Assembly: GCA_013397455.1 (NCBI GenBank)
Contig: VYZB01000055.1
Span: forward strand, 1,189,308 to 1,253,307
Direction of reading: 5' to 3'
Source: Crotophaga sulcirostris
Taxonomy: Eukaryota > Chordata > Aves > Cuculiformes > Crotophagidae
Length of the DNA: 64,000 bases
A program made the position numbers and the translations under genes. Positions within the stretch are counted from its first letter, which is position 1. Each line of letters begins with the position of its first letter. Positions 52,201-59,073 of the stretch are shown piece by piece. Under the pieces are notes generated by a model. That model saw only the letters and a program-made list of their open reading frames with translations, had not been told where the DNA came from and did not search any database.

Positions 52201-55062
52201 GATGTGACAATGTCCGAATCTCATAAGAATCATATCTCACAATGGGTATGTAAGCACACATTATTTAAATCCTCATTACTTACAATAAACTCAGTGGTGT
52301 GTTCATTGATGCCTGAATCTTATTTATTATATTTCTGAAAAGTTCATTGGGATAATTGTTGACAATGGAATGAACTTAATTGCCTAATTCTGCATAGAAG
52401 TTGATTAGGTTGAATTTCTTCTGATCGTAAAATAACAGAATTAATAGTATTTGATAACAACTCAGCTGTCTCTCCAGGAGAGTTTTGGTGTTCTCACTCT
52501 TTTTTCCAGTGGGCAAGTAAAACAAGACCCATAAATAACAGTAAAGGCTGAGCCAATTGCCACTGAAGTCTGCAGAAAAACTTCAGTAGAGGTTGGATGA
52601 GAACCTCACTGGGAATGCTGTTTGCCTCCTCGGCAGAGACATGGAATGAGAAGGGCTGTAAAGAGGCTCTGGCAGATGGACCATGAGCTCTCCTAAGTCA
52701 TTCCAGGCAATTATGGAAGTGTCTGCCCAAGGGAAAAAACCTAAACCAGAATGTTATTTGCCAGGGATTATTCCAGAAACTGATTTTAAGGTGCATGATT
52801 TTCTGCAGTCATTTCTAAGCAGTGTTGTTTCTGTTGGATTTGGGAGCCACTGGCGGTAAAAATTTTACTTCAAACAAACTGTAAAACAGAAATAAAAGAT
52901 TTTATGCAATCAGCAATGGATTATTGGCCAATAACTGATTTGTGTAGGTCCTGGGCATCCTTTGCAATGTAAAGGGAAAGCAGGGGGAATGTTAATGGAG
53001 ATGTGCTGGACACATGCTCTTCTGAAGTAGATGAAGGTGCGTAAGACAAGTATGTCCAGAACAGTTATCTCCTTTAATCCATGCATGTGTTGCACAGCCA
53101 GCAAGCCCAGGGAGCAGTTGTTTGAATTCTTTAATTATCCAAAAAGGCAAAGACAATCATGTGATGCATTTTGATGAATGCAGTGGCCCCACTAATCAAT
53201 ATCTTGCTTATTCAGAGTTGCTGCTTTTTCTGATGTACTTTCATGTGGTTCGTTTTCAGAAGTCCACTAAGTAATAATACTTAATAGTACCAATAAATGC
53301 CAAATATATTTACCTTAATAAACTCTTAAGTTTATGCATCACTGGATGAGCAAGCATATTGACTAGAGAGGCGTGAACAAAGACAGCTGTATTATTTGCA
53401 CCATAAAAATCAGTGGGGTAGGCGAGTGCACAGTAGCTCTACAATACGAGGCAGTTTGCTACTAACCAAGTTCTTGCTGTGTCCAGATTGCTTGCCTTTC
53501 GTGCAGCTTTAGGGGCCAAAAGTGCTGTCATTTCCTTTGAAAAAGAAAAGAAATGTTTGTGTATTTGTGAAAATGAGACACATTGTGTTCTTTTTGCTTT
53601 AGAATGTAAATACATCTCTTTTTCCCCCCTTTTATACATTGTTAACAGATTTTTCCATATGAAATGCTCATGGTGACCAACAGAGGGCGAAATAAAATAC
53701 TAAAAGATGTAGACAGAACCAGACTTGAGGTAAGAGAAGCGAGTTCCTAAATGCTATTTCCTGCTGAACTTGTTTGTTATTGCACACTGGAAAGCTCCAA
53801 CATTGAAGTGTGGGTCCTTGTTAGACTGGGAAGGTTTCTCAGCACTGAGCAGGGAAGGAGGAGTCAGACAGGGGGAGGAAACAGTCACATCTCCATGAAC
53901 AGAGCTGGGCCAGTAGTCCCACATCTTTCTCCCTGCTCTTGGGCTGAGCTTCTCACAATCCCCTTATGTTTTCAAGCAATTGATTATATACTTGAAAACT
54001 GGTAAAAAGCCCAAAATTGATGAGGTGTTTTCTAGTCATAGAGTCCGTACTGGAACGGAGCAATACTTAGTTCTTGGATAATTTCTTAGCAAAAGTCAGT
54101 GTCAATCATCCTTGAGGAACAAAAGTCTAACTTTTACTCATCCGTGAGTCCTACAAGTTGGCTCATATCCAAAAATATCAGGATTCAATCTCTGCCAACC
54201 ATTAAAAATTGTTTACATCTTTGTGGATTAGAAAGACTTAAGCAGCCCAGTGGAAGGCGGGGGATGTTTAAGTTGTTTGTAGTTAGTTAATCTTCTGTGG
54301 AGATGAATGAAAGGGGCCACCAAAATTTGGGTAAGTAACCATTTATGCGCATTTTTAGACTAGTAGATGTGTGACCACTAGTGAGAATCCAGCGCTGTGC
54401 TACGTTAGTGCCACAGGGAGACACTTCAAAGCAATTGAACAAGAAGTAACTTGTGCACAGGACGACACAAAAAAGTGTTTCATTGGCAGTAGGGAAATGT
54501 GCTGGAGAGTTAGTGTGGCCAGACATCTTCCTTCTCAGAACTTTAAGCTGCAGGCTCTCCTGAGACGCAGTGTCTGTTTGAACTTCCAGAGGTGACTTGC
54601 AAAAGCCTGGGACAGGGGCACGTGGGTGCTGGTTTTGTTCTCTAGTCTGTCACTGCTTCTTCAGAGAAATAATTTTTCTGTTTCTTGCTTATTCAGCAGC
54701 TGAAATAGTTCTCCCAATTTCCTTCATAAACTTCTCAGACTTAACAAATTGCAGAATTTTATTGATCCATTGAGCCACCAAATTCGTGAGGACTTGAGTA
54801 TTTGTGTTGCCTAAACATTACTATTTCTTGCAATGGCTCTTACACAGTGGTGTGAAATCCCTAAGGCGCTCCTATCTCCTGTGGTGTCTCTTTGGCTTTG
54901 ACTGACCATTGCCTTTTTTTTTCCTCCCCCTCCTTATTTTTTTTAAAGCGTCACTTAGCACCTGAAGTTTTCCAAGAAATATTTGGCATGACGATACAGG
55001 AGTTTGACAAGTTACCTCTCTGGAGACGCAACGACATGAAGAAAAAAGCAAAACTCTTTTAA
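10139..55062 (+). CDS. ABLIM1: ABLIM1, 3' portion of gene (18 joined coding exons)
   Basis: Actin-binding LIM protein 1 links LIM-domain partners to F-actin through a C-terminal villin headpiece; it acts at the actin cytoskeleton. Joining the exons listed below gives an uninterrupted 518-residue frame: residues 1-49 complete LIM4 (Zn ligands H7, C10, C13, C16, H35, C38), 50-139 start the linker ([38 protein letters not shown], shared with dematin), 140-273 are Ser/Pro-rich with HFHRP/HFHVP motifs, 274-426 carry [12 protein letters not shown] and [18 protein letters not shown], and 455-518 form the headpiece ending KKKAKLF. ABLIM1 rather than ABLIM2, ABLIM3 or dematin is chosen from the near-identity of almost every exon to the known ABLIM1 order. 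The N-terminal LIM1-3 exons are outside the window. The acceptor/donor pair of every exon keeps phase. Confidence 0.97.
11455..11600 (+). repeat. left arm of a 145-bp inverted repeat
   Basis: It pairs with 12262-12407 in reverse complement. Shared cores include cagcatctgacaactggtga, catatcatag, cagacagag, caaggtgagc, agttcatcct and attaataac. Hand alignment gives roughly 85-88% identity with two small gaps. Family not recognised. Confidence 0.88.
12262..12407 (-). repeat. right arm of a 145-bp inverted repeat
   Basis: Reverse complement of 11455-11600: attaataatagccaaggatg, gctcaccttgaactctgtct and ggtcaccagttgtcagatgc can all be read against the left arm. About 660 nt of unrelated sequence separates the arms. 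Confidence 0.88.
13178..13285 (+). repeat. possible MIR/CORE-SINE remnant
   Basis: aatagaaaagaaactgaggc, acagaggaagaggttg, then cagggtcacacaggaagttt match the MIR core order (actgaggcacagagaggtta ... ggtcacacag). Diverged. Confidence 0.6.
14864..14922 (+). CDS. ABLIM1: ABLIM1 exon: LIM4 second half (part 2)
   Basis: This 59-nt exon lies between ctccctcag and gtaagc. It finishes the split Gly and encodes [20 protein letters not shown]35 and C38 (HPDC) supply the last zinc ligands of LIM4. It ends in phase 0, so phase 0-0 cassette exons can follow. Confidence 0.97.
15659..15869 (+). mobile_element. CR1 LINE 3' fragment
   Basis: gggaagaaactttttcctgt, then gcactggcacagttggccca, ggcactccatgcctggaag-type sequence, and the end ggtcccttccaacccaaacc plus tttctatggttctag. 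Typical CR1 3' end. Confidence 0.9.
17182..17244 (+). CDS. ABLIM1: candidate ABLIM1 cassette exon (63 nt)
   Basis: A strong polypyrimidine tract (ctcttttttcccttttgtgtttcatgacag is the tract region at 17150-17181) precedes a 63-nt open stretch of 21 codons, with a weaker donor GAG|gtttgc. Start and end are phase 0, matching the phase 0 boundary of the flanking exons (14922 and 23578), so inclusion adds 21 residues without frameshift. The encoded start is [16 protein letters not shown], followed by a PRSAE end; this Ser-rich basic sequence resembles the linker around it. I do not recognise it from the common human isoform, so it is a prediction. Confidence 0.5.
23578..23655 (+). CDS. ABLIM1: ABLIM1 exon: Ser/Pro linker PTRTSSES
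   Basis: This 78-nt, phase 0-0 exon runs from tttgtttttcag to gtaagt. Its 26 codons include [20 protein letters not shown] and PGHTIY. The TSSESI block and the Pro/Ser spacing are shared with ABLIM2, which supports the family call. It is symmetric and can be skipped without a frameshift. Confidence 0.97.
23656..24812 (+). other. ABLIM1: ABLIM1 intron
   Basis: 1.16 kb with a MIR-like remnant at 24470; otherwise nothing recognised. Confidence 0.9.
24470..24550 (+). repeat. possible MIR/CORE-SINE remnant
   Basis: gggaaaacaagagcagaaag, then cttgcctgaggccacaaaat and gagtcacttgccaagctgaa follow the MIR core order. Confidence 0.45.
24813..24968 (+). CDS. ABLIM1: ABLIM1 exon: conserved anchor segment [10 protein letters not shown]
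   Basis: This 156-nt, phase 0-0 exon has 52 codons and donor gtaatg. It encodes [20 protein letters not shown] followed by [15 protein letters not shown]. The [10 protein letters not shown]...AI.DIERPDL block is shared with dematin and marks the start of the ABLIM/dematin anchor region. The end reads [10 protein letters not shown]. Confidence 0.97.
26300..26400 (-). repeat. possible MIR/CORE-SINE remnant
   Basis: gatctgggttttccacccaa, then tgtcaccttgggcaagttac and ctcacctctttgtacctgtt read as the reverse complement of the MIR core. The ccttgggcaagt block is diagnostic. Confidence 0.65.
26671..26727 (+). repeat. A22 homopolymer with A-rich tail
   Basis: Twenty-two adenines followed by A-rich sequence (caaaccaaaaaaaaccaag). 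No recognisable retrotransposon body precedes it, so it is called simple sequence. Confidence 0.9.
28868..28920 (-). repeat. possible short MIR remnant
   Basis: ttgcctcagtttccctatct followed by ctgtagtacaaag and ataatactgtgc resembles the MIR reverse complement. Short. Confidence 0.35.
29575..29610 (+). CDS. ABLIM1: ABLIM1 exon: [12 protein letters not shown] (36 nt)
   Basis: This small phase 0-0 exon of 12 codons encodes [12 protein letters not shown], between ttatgtctttgcag and gtaagt. It carries proline-directed Ser/Thr sites (SP, SP, TP). Being symmetric, it can be skipped without a frameshift. Confidence 0.96.
29611..30720 (+). other. ABLIM1: ABLIM1 intron
   Basis: 1.1 kb of unique sequence; nothing recognised beyond the splice sites. 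Confidence 0.9.
30721..30850 (+). CDS. ABLIM1: ABLIM1 exon: [18 protein letters not shown]...SPQHFHRP
   Basis: This 130-nt exon enters in phase 0 and leaves in phase 1 (acceptor ttctgcag, donor gtaagg). It encodes [20 protein letters not shown], then [20 protein letters not shown] and HRP plus one base. It opens the phase-1 block of linker exons. The C-terminal half resembles the exon at 39670 (see findings). Confidence 0.97.
30851..33094 (+). other. ABLIM1: ABLIM1 intron with tandem pyrimidine tracts at its 3' end
   Basis: 2.2 kb, repeat-free by eye. Its last 160 nt hold two separate strong pyrimidine tracts, each ending in AG (32976 and 33094). Confidence 0.9.
33095..33214 (+). CDS. ABLIM1: ABLIM1 alternative linker exon ([14 protein letters not shown])
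   Basis: This 120-nt, phase 1-1 exon (40 codons) has acceptor gctgccgcag and donor gtaagg. It encodes [20 protein letters not shown], then [20 protein letters not shown]. It matches a segment present only in some ABLIM1 isoforms. A second strong acceptor lies 118 nt upstream (32976); its use would add an immediate stop. Confidence 0.93.
33215..39669 (+). other. ABLIM1: ABLIM1 intron
   Basis: 6.5 kb. One CR1 at 35431-35603. A decoy acceptor (ttttttctttgcag, ending 39473) lies about 200 nt before the true acceptor, followed by a long T-rich tract. The rest holds nothing recognised. Confidence 0.9.
35431..35603 (+). mobile_element. CR1 LINE 3' fragment with intact tail
   Basis: It starts atggaacaggttgcccagag and ends gatcccttccaacccaaacc followed by attctatgattctatga, the characteristic CR1 terminal repeat. 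Confidence 0.92.
39670..39774 (+). CDS. ABLIM1: ABLIM1 exon: [20 protein letters not shown]
   Basis: This 105-nt, phase 1-1 exon (35 codons) has acceptor cattggag and donor gtagga. It encodes [20 protein letters not shown] and then [15 protein letters not shown]. It follows a long T-rich tract. It is symmetric and skippable; isoforms that join HFHRP directly to DQG fit this. Confidence 0.96.
39775..42103 (+). other. ABLIM1: ABLIM1 intron
   Basis: 2.3 kb, no repeat family recognised. Confidence 0.9.
42104..42151 (+). CDS. ABLIM1: ABLIM1 exon: [16 protein letters not shown] (48 nt)
   Basis: This 48-nt, phase 1-1 exon lies between tttctcaatttcacag and gtaaat. It encodes [16 protein letters not shown]. 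The [11 protein letters not shown] block is conserved in dematin (NIYKKPPIYKQ), an internal check on the family call. Confidence 0.96.
42152..44755 (+). other. ABLIM1: ABLIM1 intron
   Basis: 2.6 kb with a CR1 at 43127-43440; the acceptor end carries the TAG/CAG pair discussed under findings. Confidence 0.9.
43127..43440 (+). mobile_element. CR1 LINE 3' fragment
   Basis: caactacctgaaaggagagg, then ggcctcaagttgccccaggg, gaggtttagattggatatta, and the end gaggtcttttccaaccctaa plus caattctgtcat. At about 315 nt it is one of the longer copies in the window. Confidence 0.92.
44756..44902 (+). CDS. ABLIM1: ABLIM1 exon: [20 protein letters not shown], tandem acceptor
   Basis: This 147-nt exon uses the TAG at 44753-44755, or 141 nt if the CAG ending at 44761 is used. 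Donor is gtatgc; both forms are phase 1-1. It encodes (DA)[18 protein letters not shown], then [20 protein letters not shown] and [21 protein letters not shown] is a conserved ABLIM/dematin block. The common human protein reads HAALAAQ, which corresponds to the downstream acceptor. Confidence 0.95.
   Translation: MQLLWQHRASPPRISSSPPSSQQLMHQHPTRYQRLRPTTGQVLPPLRA
44903..47005 (+). other. ABLIM1: ABLIM1 intron
   Basis: 2.1 kb, AT-rich, no repeat recognised. Confidence 0.9.
47006..47097 (+). CDS. ABLIM1: ABLIM1 exon: [20 protein letters not shown]
   Basis: This 92-nt exon enters in phase 1 and leaves in phase 0. It encodes [20 protein letters not shown], then [11 protein letters not shown]. The charged sequence is likely helical or coiled. 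RRRSSGRE looks like a basophilic kinase site. The donor is atypical (AAG|gtggtt), and a CR1 fragment begins about 15 nt later. Confidence 0.95.
47112..47174 (+). mobile_element. CR1 LINE tail fragment inside a 192-nt intron
   Basis: tggaactagatgatcactga, then ggtcctttctaacccaatct and gttctatgattctgtg. It lies about 15 nt after an ABLIM1 donor site and fills about a third of the intron. Confidence 0.85.
47290..47386 (+). CDS. ABLIM1: ABLIM1 exon: [20 protein letters not shown]
   Basis: This 97-nt exon starts in phase 0 after ccgtttgtag and ends in phase 1 before gtaatt. It encodes [20 protein letters not shown], then [12 protein letters not shown]. The LG..ILKEEME core is shared with dematin. 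The upstream intron is only 192 nt. Confidence 0.96.
47387..47934 (+). other. ABLIM1: ABLIM1 intron
   Basis: 548 nt of unique sequence between gtaatt and catccaacag; nothing else recognised. Confidence 0.9.
47935..47996 (+). CDS. ABLIM1: ABLIM1 exon: [16 protein letters not shown]
   Basis: This 62-nt exon enters in phase 1 and leaves in phase 0, between catccaacag and gtaagg. It encodes [20 protein letters not shown] and R. It aligns to the SKTASLPGYGRNGLHR region of the family, but is shorter at the N-terminal side than the human segment as I recall it. Confidence 0.95.
48298..48358 (+). CDS. ABLIM1: ABLIM1 exon: [20 protein letters not shown]
   Basis: This 61-nt exon starts in phase 0 after cctgttacag and ends in phase 1 before gtaagg. 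It encodes [20 protein letters not shown] plus one base. Its terminal G needs a phase-1 exon next, which the large exon at 50608 is not; the microexon at 49351 supplies the missing 8 nt. Confidence 0.96.
48359..50607 (+). other. ABLIM1: ABLIM1 introns flanking the microexon
   Basis: Two introns, 48359-49350 (992 nt) and 49359-50607 (1249 nt), surround the 8-nt exon. No repeats recognised. A 117-codon minus-strand frame at 49550-49903 has no supporting evidence. Confidence 0.85.
49351..49358 (+). CDS. ABLIM1: ABLIM1 8-nt microexon (DFQ)
   Basis: The sequence atttccag lies between tttctcttttccttttcag and gtagag. With the preceding base g it reads GAT TTC CAG, giving Asp-Phe-Gln. The family sequence at this place is GGVR-D(Y/F)Q-LPDG, so both residues and phase require it. 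Only 8 nt long, it is invisible to ORF searches. The tract before it is almost pure pyrimidine. Confidence 0.9.
50608..50682 (+). CDS. ABLIM1: ABLIM1 exon: [22 protein letters not shown] donor
   Basis: This 75-nt, phase 0-0 exon follows tatctgatgcag. It encodes [20 protein letters not shown] and MLEPK. The donor is AAG|gcaagt, a GC-AG type site with otherwise perfect consensus. The only nearby GT (50687) would shift the frame and give a stop in the next exon. Confidence 0.95.
50683..53648 (+). other. ABLIM1: ABLIM1 GC-AG intron
   Basis: 2,966 nt, beginning gcaagt and ending gttaacag. No repeat recognised; AT-rich. Confidence 0.92.
53649..53729 (+). CDS. ABLIM1: ABLIM1 exon: villin headpiece N-terminal part
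   Basis: This 81-nt, phase 0-0 exon lies between cattgttaacag and gtaaga. It encodes [20 protein letters not shown] and VDRTRLE. The (I/V)(F/Y)PYE-L-VTN-GR--LP/K--VD-TRLE pattern is the N-terminal subdomain of the villin headpiece. Confidence 0.97.
53730..54948 (+). other. ABLIM1: ABLIM1 last intron
   Basis: 1.2 kb between gtaaga and a very long T/C tract ending ttttttttaaag. Nothing else recognised. Confidence 0.93.
54949..55062 (+). CDS. ABLIM1: ABLIM1 last coding exon: villin headpiece C-terminal part, stop
   Basis: The coding part is 114 nt (37 codons plus TAA at 55060-55062), after an acceptor ttattttttttaaag. It encodes [20 protein letters not shown], then [17 protein letters not shown]. 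The L-x-x-x-x-F...F--LP-W-RN--KK---LF pattern is the three-helix actin-binding subdomain, and the C-terminal KKKAKLF is the actin-contact motif. The exon runs into the 3' UTR. Confidence 0.98.
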   Translation, partial: RHLAPEVFQEIFGMTIQEFDKLPLWRRNDMKKKAKLF

Positions 55063-55448
55063 TCTCCCTTTAAACAAACCAACAAAAAATGATGCGTAGG
55101 ATATTGTGTCATACAGTCCAAACTATTTGGAAGCAACTACTTATCCACCAAAAAGGGAAAAATCGAATAGTGGCACCTCTGTACACAGCATTTGACCAAG
55201 GTGAACGTTTGCTGTCCTGGAACACAGAGAGAATATATCTGGGCTCAGAAACAACAATGATAGTTTTCAGAGGTGTCGACCTGTGATGTGATATTATACA
55301 AGATAGGAAACTGTTCTGTTCTTCTCCCTCAATGATATTCCCTTTACTTCTCTCCACAATATGATGGACTTTATTGCTAGAGCCAGGAAGTGCCCTTAGG
55401 TTGCCTTGTAGACTAAAGTAGTTGTAACCACTCCAAGAACTGGAAAAG

Positions 55449-55561
55449 AATATATATATATAAATATATATATATGTATGTGTGTTTGCGTGTGTGCGCA
55501 CATGTATTTATATCTATCCATCTATCTATGTGTGTGCGTGTATATATGTGTGTATATACAT
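55449..55561 (+). repeat. TA/TG/ATCT microsatellite in 3' UTR
   Basis: Alternating (TA)n, (TG)n and ATCT units lie about 390 nt after the stop codon: tatatatatataaatatata, then tgtgtttgcgtgtgtgcgca, and several tctatc units. Likely length-polymorphic. Confidence 0.9.
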
Positions 55562-57537
55562 GGAGGGGAAGGTAGGTAGATGCTCAGTAGTGAAGGAGAA
55601 GTCCTTTGTAACATATCCACACCTTAAGTCTTTCACACAACTCTTTCTTAATTGGCACTCTTTTGAAATGGAATCTTCTTCGTGTAACTCAATCTGCAAA
55701 GGTGGGCGCTCTGCTCACTTTCAGTACATACCAGTTGAATTTCTGGAAAATGGATTGCTTGTACTTGTATATACTTGCTAGGATATAGGAAGTGAATTGC
55801 TGTGTCTGTTGTCAGTCTTCCCTCTTCCACACTTTCTGCTTGAATTAATAAGGATGGAGCTTAACCAGTCATTTAAGATCACTTAAGTAATGGGAATGAT
55901 GGAGAAGAGTCAGTTTTCTTGAAATTTAGTCCAGGAGATGAGCGGATGGGTGTGGGAGTGACAAAGTGAGAAAATGCTTTTTTAAGTGTGCCCTGGTTCG
56001 CACCCAGAGATTTCAGGACAGATTCCCTGCTGGTAATTCCTAGTACAGCTTATGAGGCTGCAGTGGAGTTGTAGGATTTTACACCAGCAGGGAAGATGGT
56101 TCTCTGCAGGCTAACACACAAATTCATCCCTCTGTGGGAGGAATGTTTATGAATTAAAAGGTACCATCAAGGTGCCATGCTCTGCCAATAGAGGCTTTTT
56201 GATTCAGTTGCAGTTGCTGTTGTCCATATGGCACAGTGCATGGGGCCAAGCACTCTTTTTAGTTAATGTAGTTTTTCCACTTGTGCTTGGAATAGAGGGC
56301 ACGGACTTTTTTTCCCCCCTCTCTTGAAGCTTCAAAGCTCCAGCCTTCGTTATTTTTATTTCCCTTTGTGCCTGACTTGGTTTGTGAAGACAGAGTAATC
56401 ACGCAAGACAGTTTGAGCTGCACTGATCTCCTTAACTGCTTTCAGACTTCTTCCAGTATGCTGCAGCTTAAAAAAACTGCCTGTATATACCTTAACTGCT
56501 TCTGGGCAAGTCCTATACAGAGGAAGACATAAGCACCAAAGTAATTGAATGAATGCATTGTGGCTGCAAGGTCAGCTTTTTCTCTTCCGTGGTGCTTAAC
56601 TGCCAATGCATACTGCACTAACGAGCCCAGCTCCTGGCACGGGAGAGGGTCATTTCAGTTCTGCGTCTTTCAACGAATATCGAGGTTTCATTTTTAATGC
56701 AGAAACTTTTGGCACTGGAGACGTCAGAACCTTTGTATTTTCTGTTATATGAGACATTGGTGTTAAAACCTGGAAGTTGGAAAGGGGAAGCGGTCCCGCG
56801 TAGTTGTGAGATTCGGTATCACTGTGTTGAGTTCTTTATATCACCAAATGGCATTTCACCATCAAATGTGCAGGACAGCCTAAATCCTGCCTCCTCTTTG
56901 CTGGTTTAGGAAGTCCTGTTACAAACGGATCACCGTGGTTTCTTTGATAAAATCCGAGTAGAAGATGAGAAACAGATACAAGGGGTTAGCACCTGCTCCA
57001 TGTCCCTAGAGCTAAGGGAACAGTGAGTCTATGGGACAAGTGGGAGAATCTGCTACCATGCAGATCTGGCACCACAATGAACACTGAGCAGAAGTCCTCA
57101 GTGCATACAGTGACCCAAGCACCCAAGTAAGCTCTCTTGACTTTACTGAGATTGCAGCAAGGATCATTCAACATGTGTTATTTCATTTTTCAGAACAAGC
57201 ATCTGGAAGGGCTTTAGAGGAACACTGAGAAGTAAATGGGAATGGTTTTAGTCCCAGCAGTTTGAGATGCATTTTTGAGTGACTGCTGAAACCAAATCCA
57301 TACATTGAAAGAACAGCCATGTTTTACAGTCACAGGCTTTGGGAATGCTGTAATCTCAGAAATTCAGGGCTTGTTGCTTGCAAGGTGTGGCTTAACTTTG
57401 AGATGAATATTTAGTTTTTATGAATTTAAAGTATTAAAATCCTCTGAATTTTGTCAGCCTACATCCTATAGACAATACTATGCTGCTGCCTCTCAAACAG
57501 AAGACATTAAGGGTGGTTTAGCCCAAGTCACCTCGAC

Positions 57538-57543
57538 AATAAA
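57538..57543 (+). promoter_or_regulatory. candidate proximal polyadenylation signal AATAAA
   Basis: AATAAA at 57538 is followed at once by ctttttttcag and then a T-rich tract, with a 2.5-kb 3' UTR upstream. It is a plausible alternative cleavage site. Confidence 0.4.
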
Positions 57544-57712
57544 CTTTTTTTCAGCTGACCACTTGCTCTCTCAAGGATGTGAGCTGCCAATCTGTATTTT
57601 TCTGTCCCCATCTTGAGATTACTATTGAACTTCTCACAACGTGTATGGATACACAACCCAGTCATTTCAGAAATTACTCAACCAGGCTGTTTTCTCTCCT
57701 TTCCCTCCTCTC

Positions 57713-57733
57713 AAAAAAAAAAAAAAAAAAAAA
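57713..57733 (+). repeat. A21 homopolymer in 3' UTR
   Basis: Twenty-one consecutive adenines preceded by a pyrimidine tract (tttctcctttccctcctctc). It could prime oligo-dT internally and mimic a poly(A) end. Confidence 0.95.
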
Positions 57734-58249
57734 GATTTAAAGCTGCAATTGCAGCTTGGGAAGGAATGACAAGAAGCCAGCTCAGATGCTGCAGAAACAA
57801 CCTTTAACTGGGTTTTTGGGCCACTGCTGGTTCACATCTTGCAGGTGTGGAGCATAGTCAGTCCACAGCCCTCTGCACTAGACTTAATACTGCTTTATTT
57901 CGCATTGAAAACATGAAGGGTGTTTGAGCTTTAATTTTGTGCCTGTAGTTAATTCCTCAATTATCCCAGCCATCTCCATGTAGACACACCCCAAGAAATT
58001 GCATCGCCATAAAAACCAGGCCGCAGCCAGACGCAGAGTGGGTGGGTGTTTTCTGCAGTGGGCTCTAGCAATTGTCACCACGACTTTTTCTGTTCTTTCT
58101 TCTGGTCTTCCCACCTAACAAAAACAGAAATGTAGCCCCAGGGAGAATTTTCTTTGTAAGCAATGAATCATTTTCCTAGTATCAACTGAGTAGCATTTTC
58201 ATGGGTAGTTCCTTGTAATCCTTCTTCAATATTCCCTTGAGTCATGTCA

Positions 58250-58310
58250 CTGGTTGGACTAGATAATCTTTAAAGGTCTCTTCTAACCCAACCCATTTGT
58301 GATTCTTTGT
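58250..58310 (+). mobile_element. CR1 LINE tail fragment in 3' UTR
   Basis: ctggttggactagataatct, then ttaaaggtctcttctaaccc and aacccatttgtgattctttg. Short plus-strand CR1 tail. Confidence 0.85.
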
Positions 58311-59073
58311 TTATGCCTTAAGTTCATAATTATGTTCTTCTATCTATCTCCTGCAAAGCGTTTGGGCTTCTGATGAAATTCCATCAAACTCAGTGCTGTC
58401 AGCAGAACATCACTGCCAATAGGACAGAAAACTAAATGGTTTTGTCTTGGTTTTTCCCCTTTTCTGCTTTAGAAGTGATGTAAGAACAAAGAACAGTCAA
58501 AACATTTATTTGGGATGGCATTGCAAAATAACCACACATGTGCAAAATGGGGCTATGTACACATGCAGGTTCTCTATCACGGGTGCCCATGTAGTGTACA
58601 CACTCCCCATTTGGAGTTGAGATACTATTTGAGTAGTATTACTCAATTATTGATTATTTCCATATGAACAAGTAGAGAACTGTTGTGCGTTACACTGGGA
58701 GCAGCTGGCCATATCCTCCGTACCCATGCCTTAACTCAGTGTAAGCTCCAGCCTACTGTGAGTCAGCAGTTGAAATAAATACGTTGTTCATCATCTCTAA
58801 AAACAGTAGAATTAAGCCAAGTTGAAGAGCAGATTTGGAAATTACTGAACTGTCCACTATTTCTCAATGAAGCAATGTGATCTGTTGTGGCTTCGGATTA
58901 GAAAACAGAATGTAGCATCTAAATTCTGCCAGTGTCCTATCCCAAACCTGCTGAACTTTCTGTGCAACTTGAAGGGTGAGTTCTTGTGAAGTTTGCACAT
59001 AGAATTTCCTTTTTTTTTTTAAATTGTTTGTTGTCCTCTCATGCTGGTGTCATCTACAACGGGTTTTAGTGGC

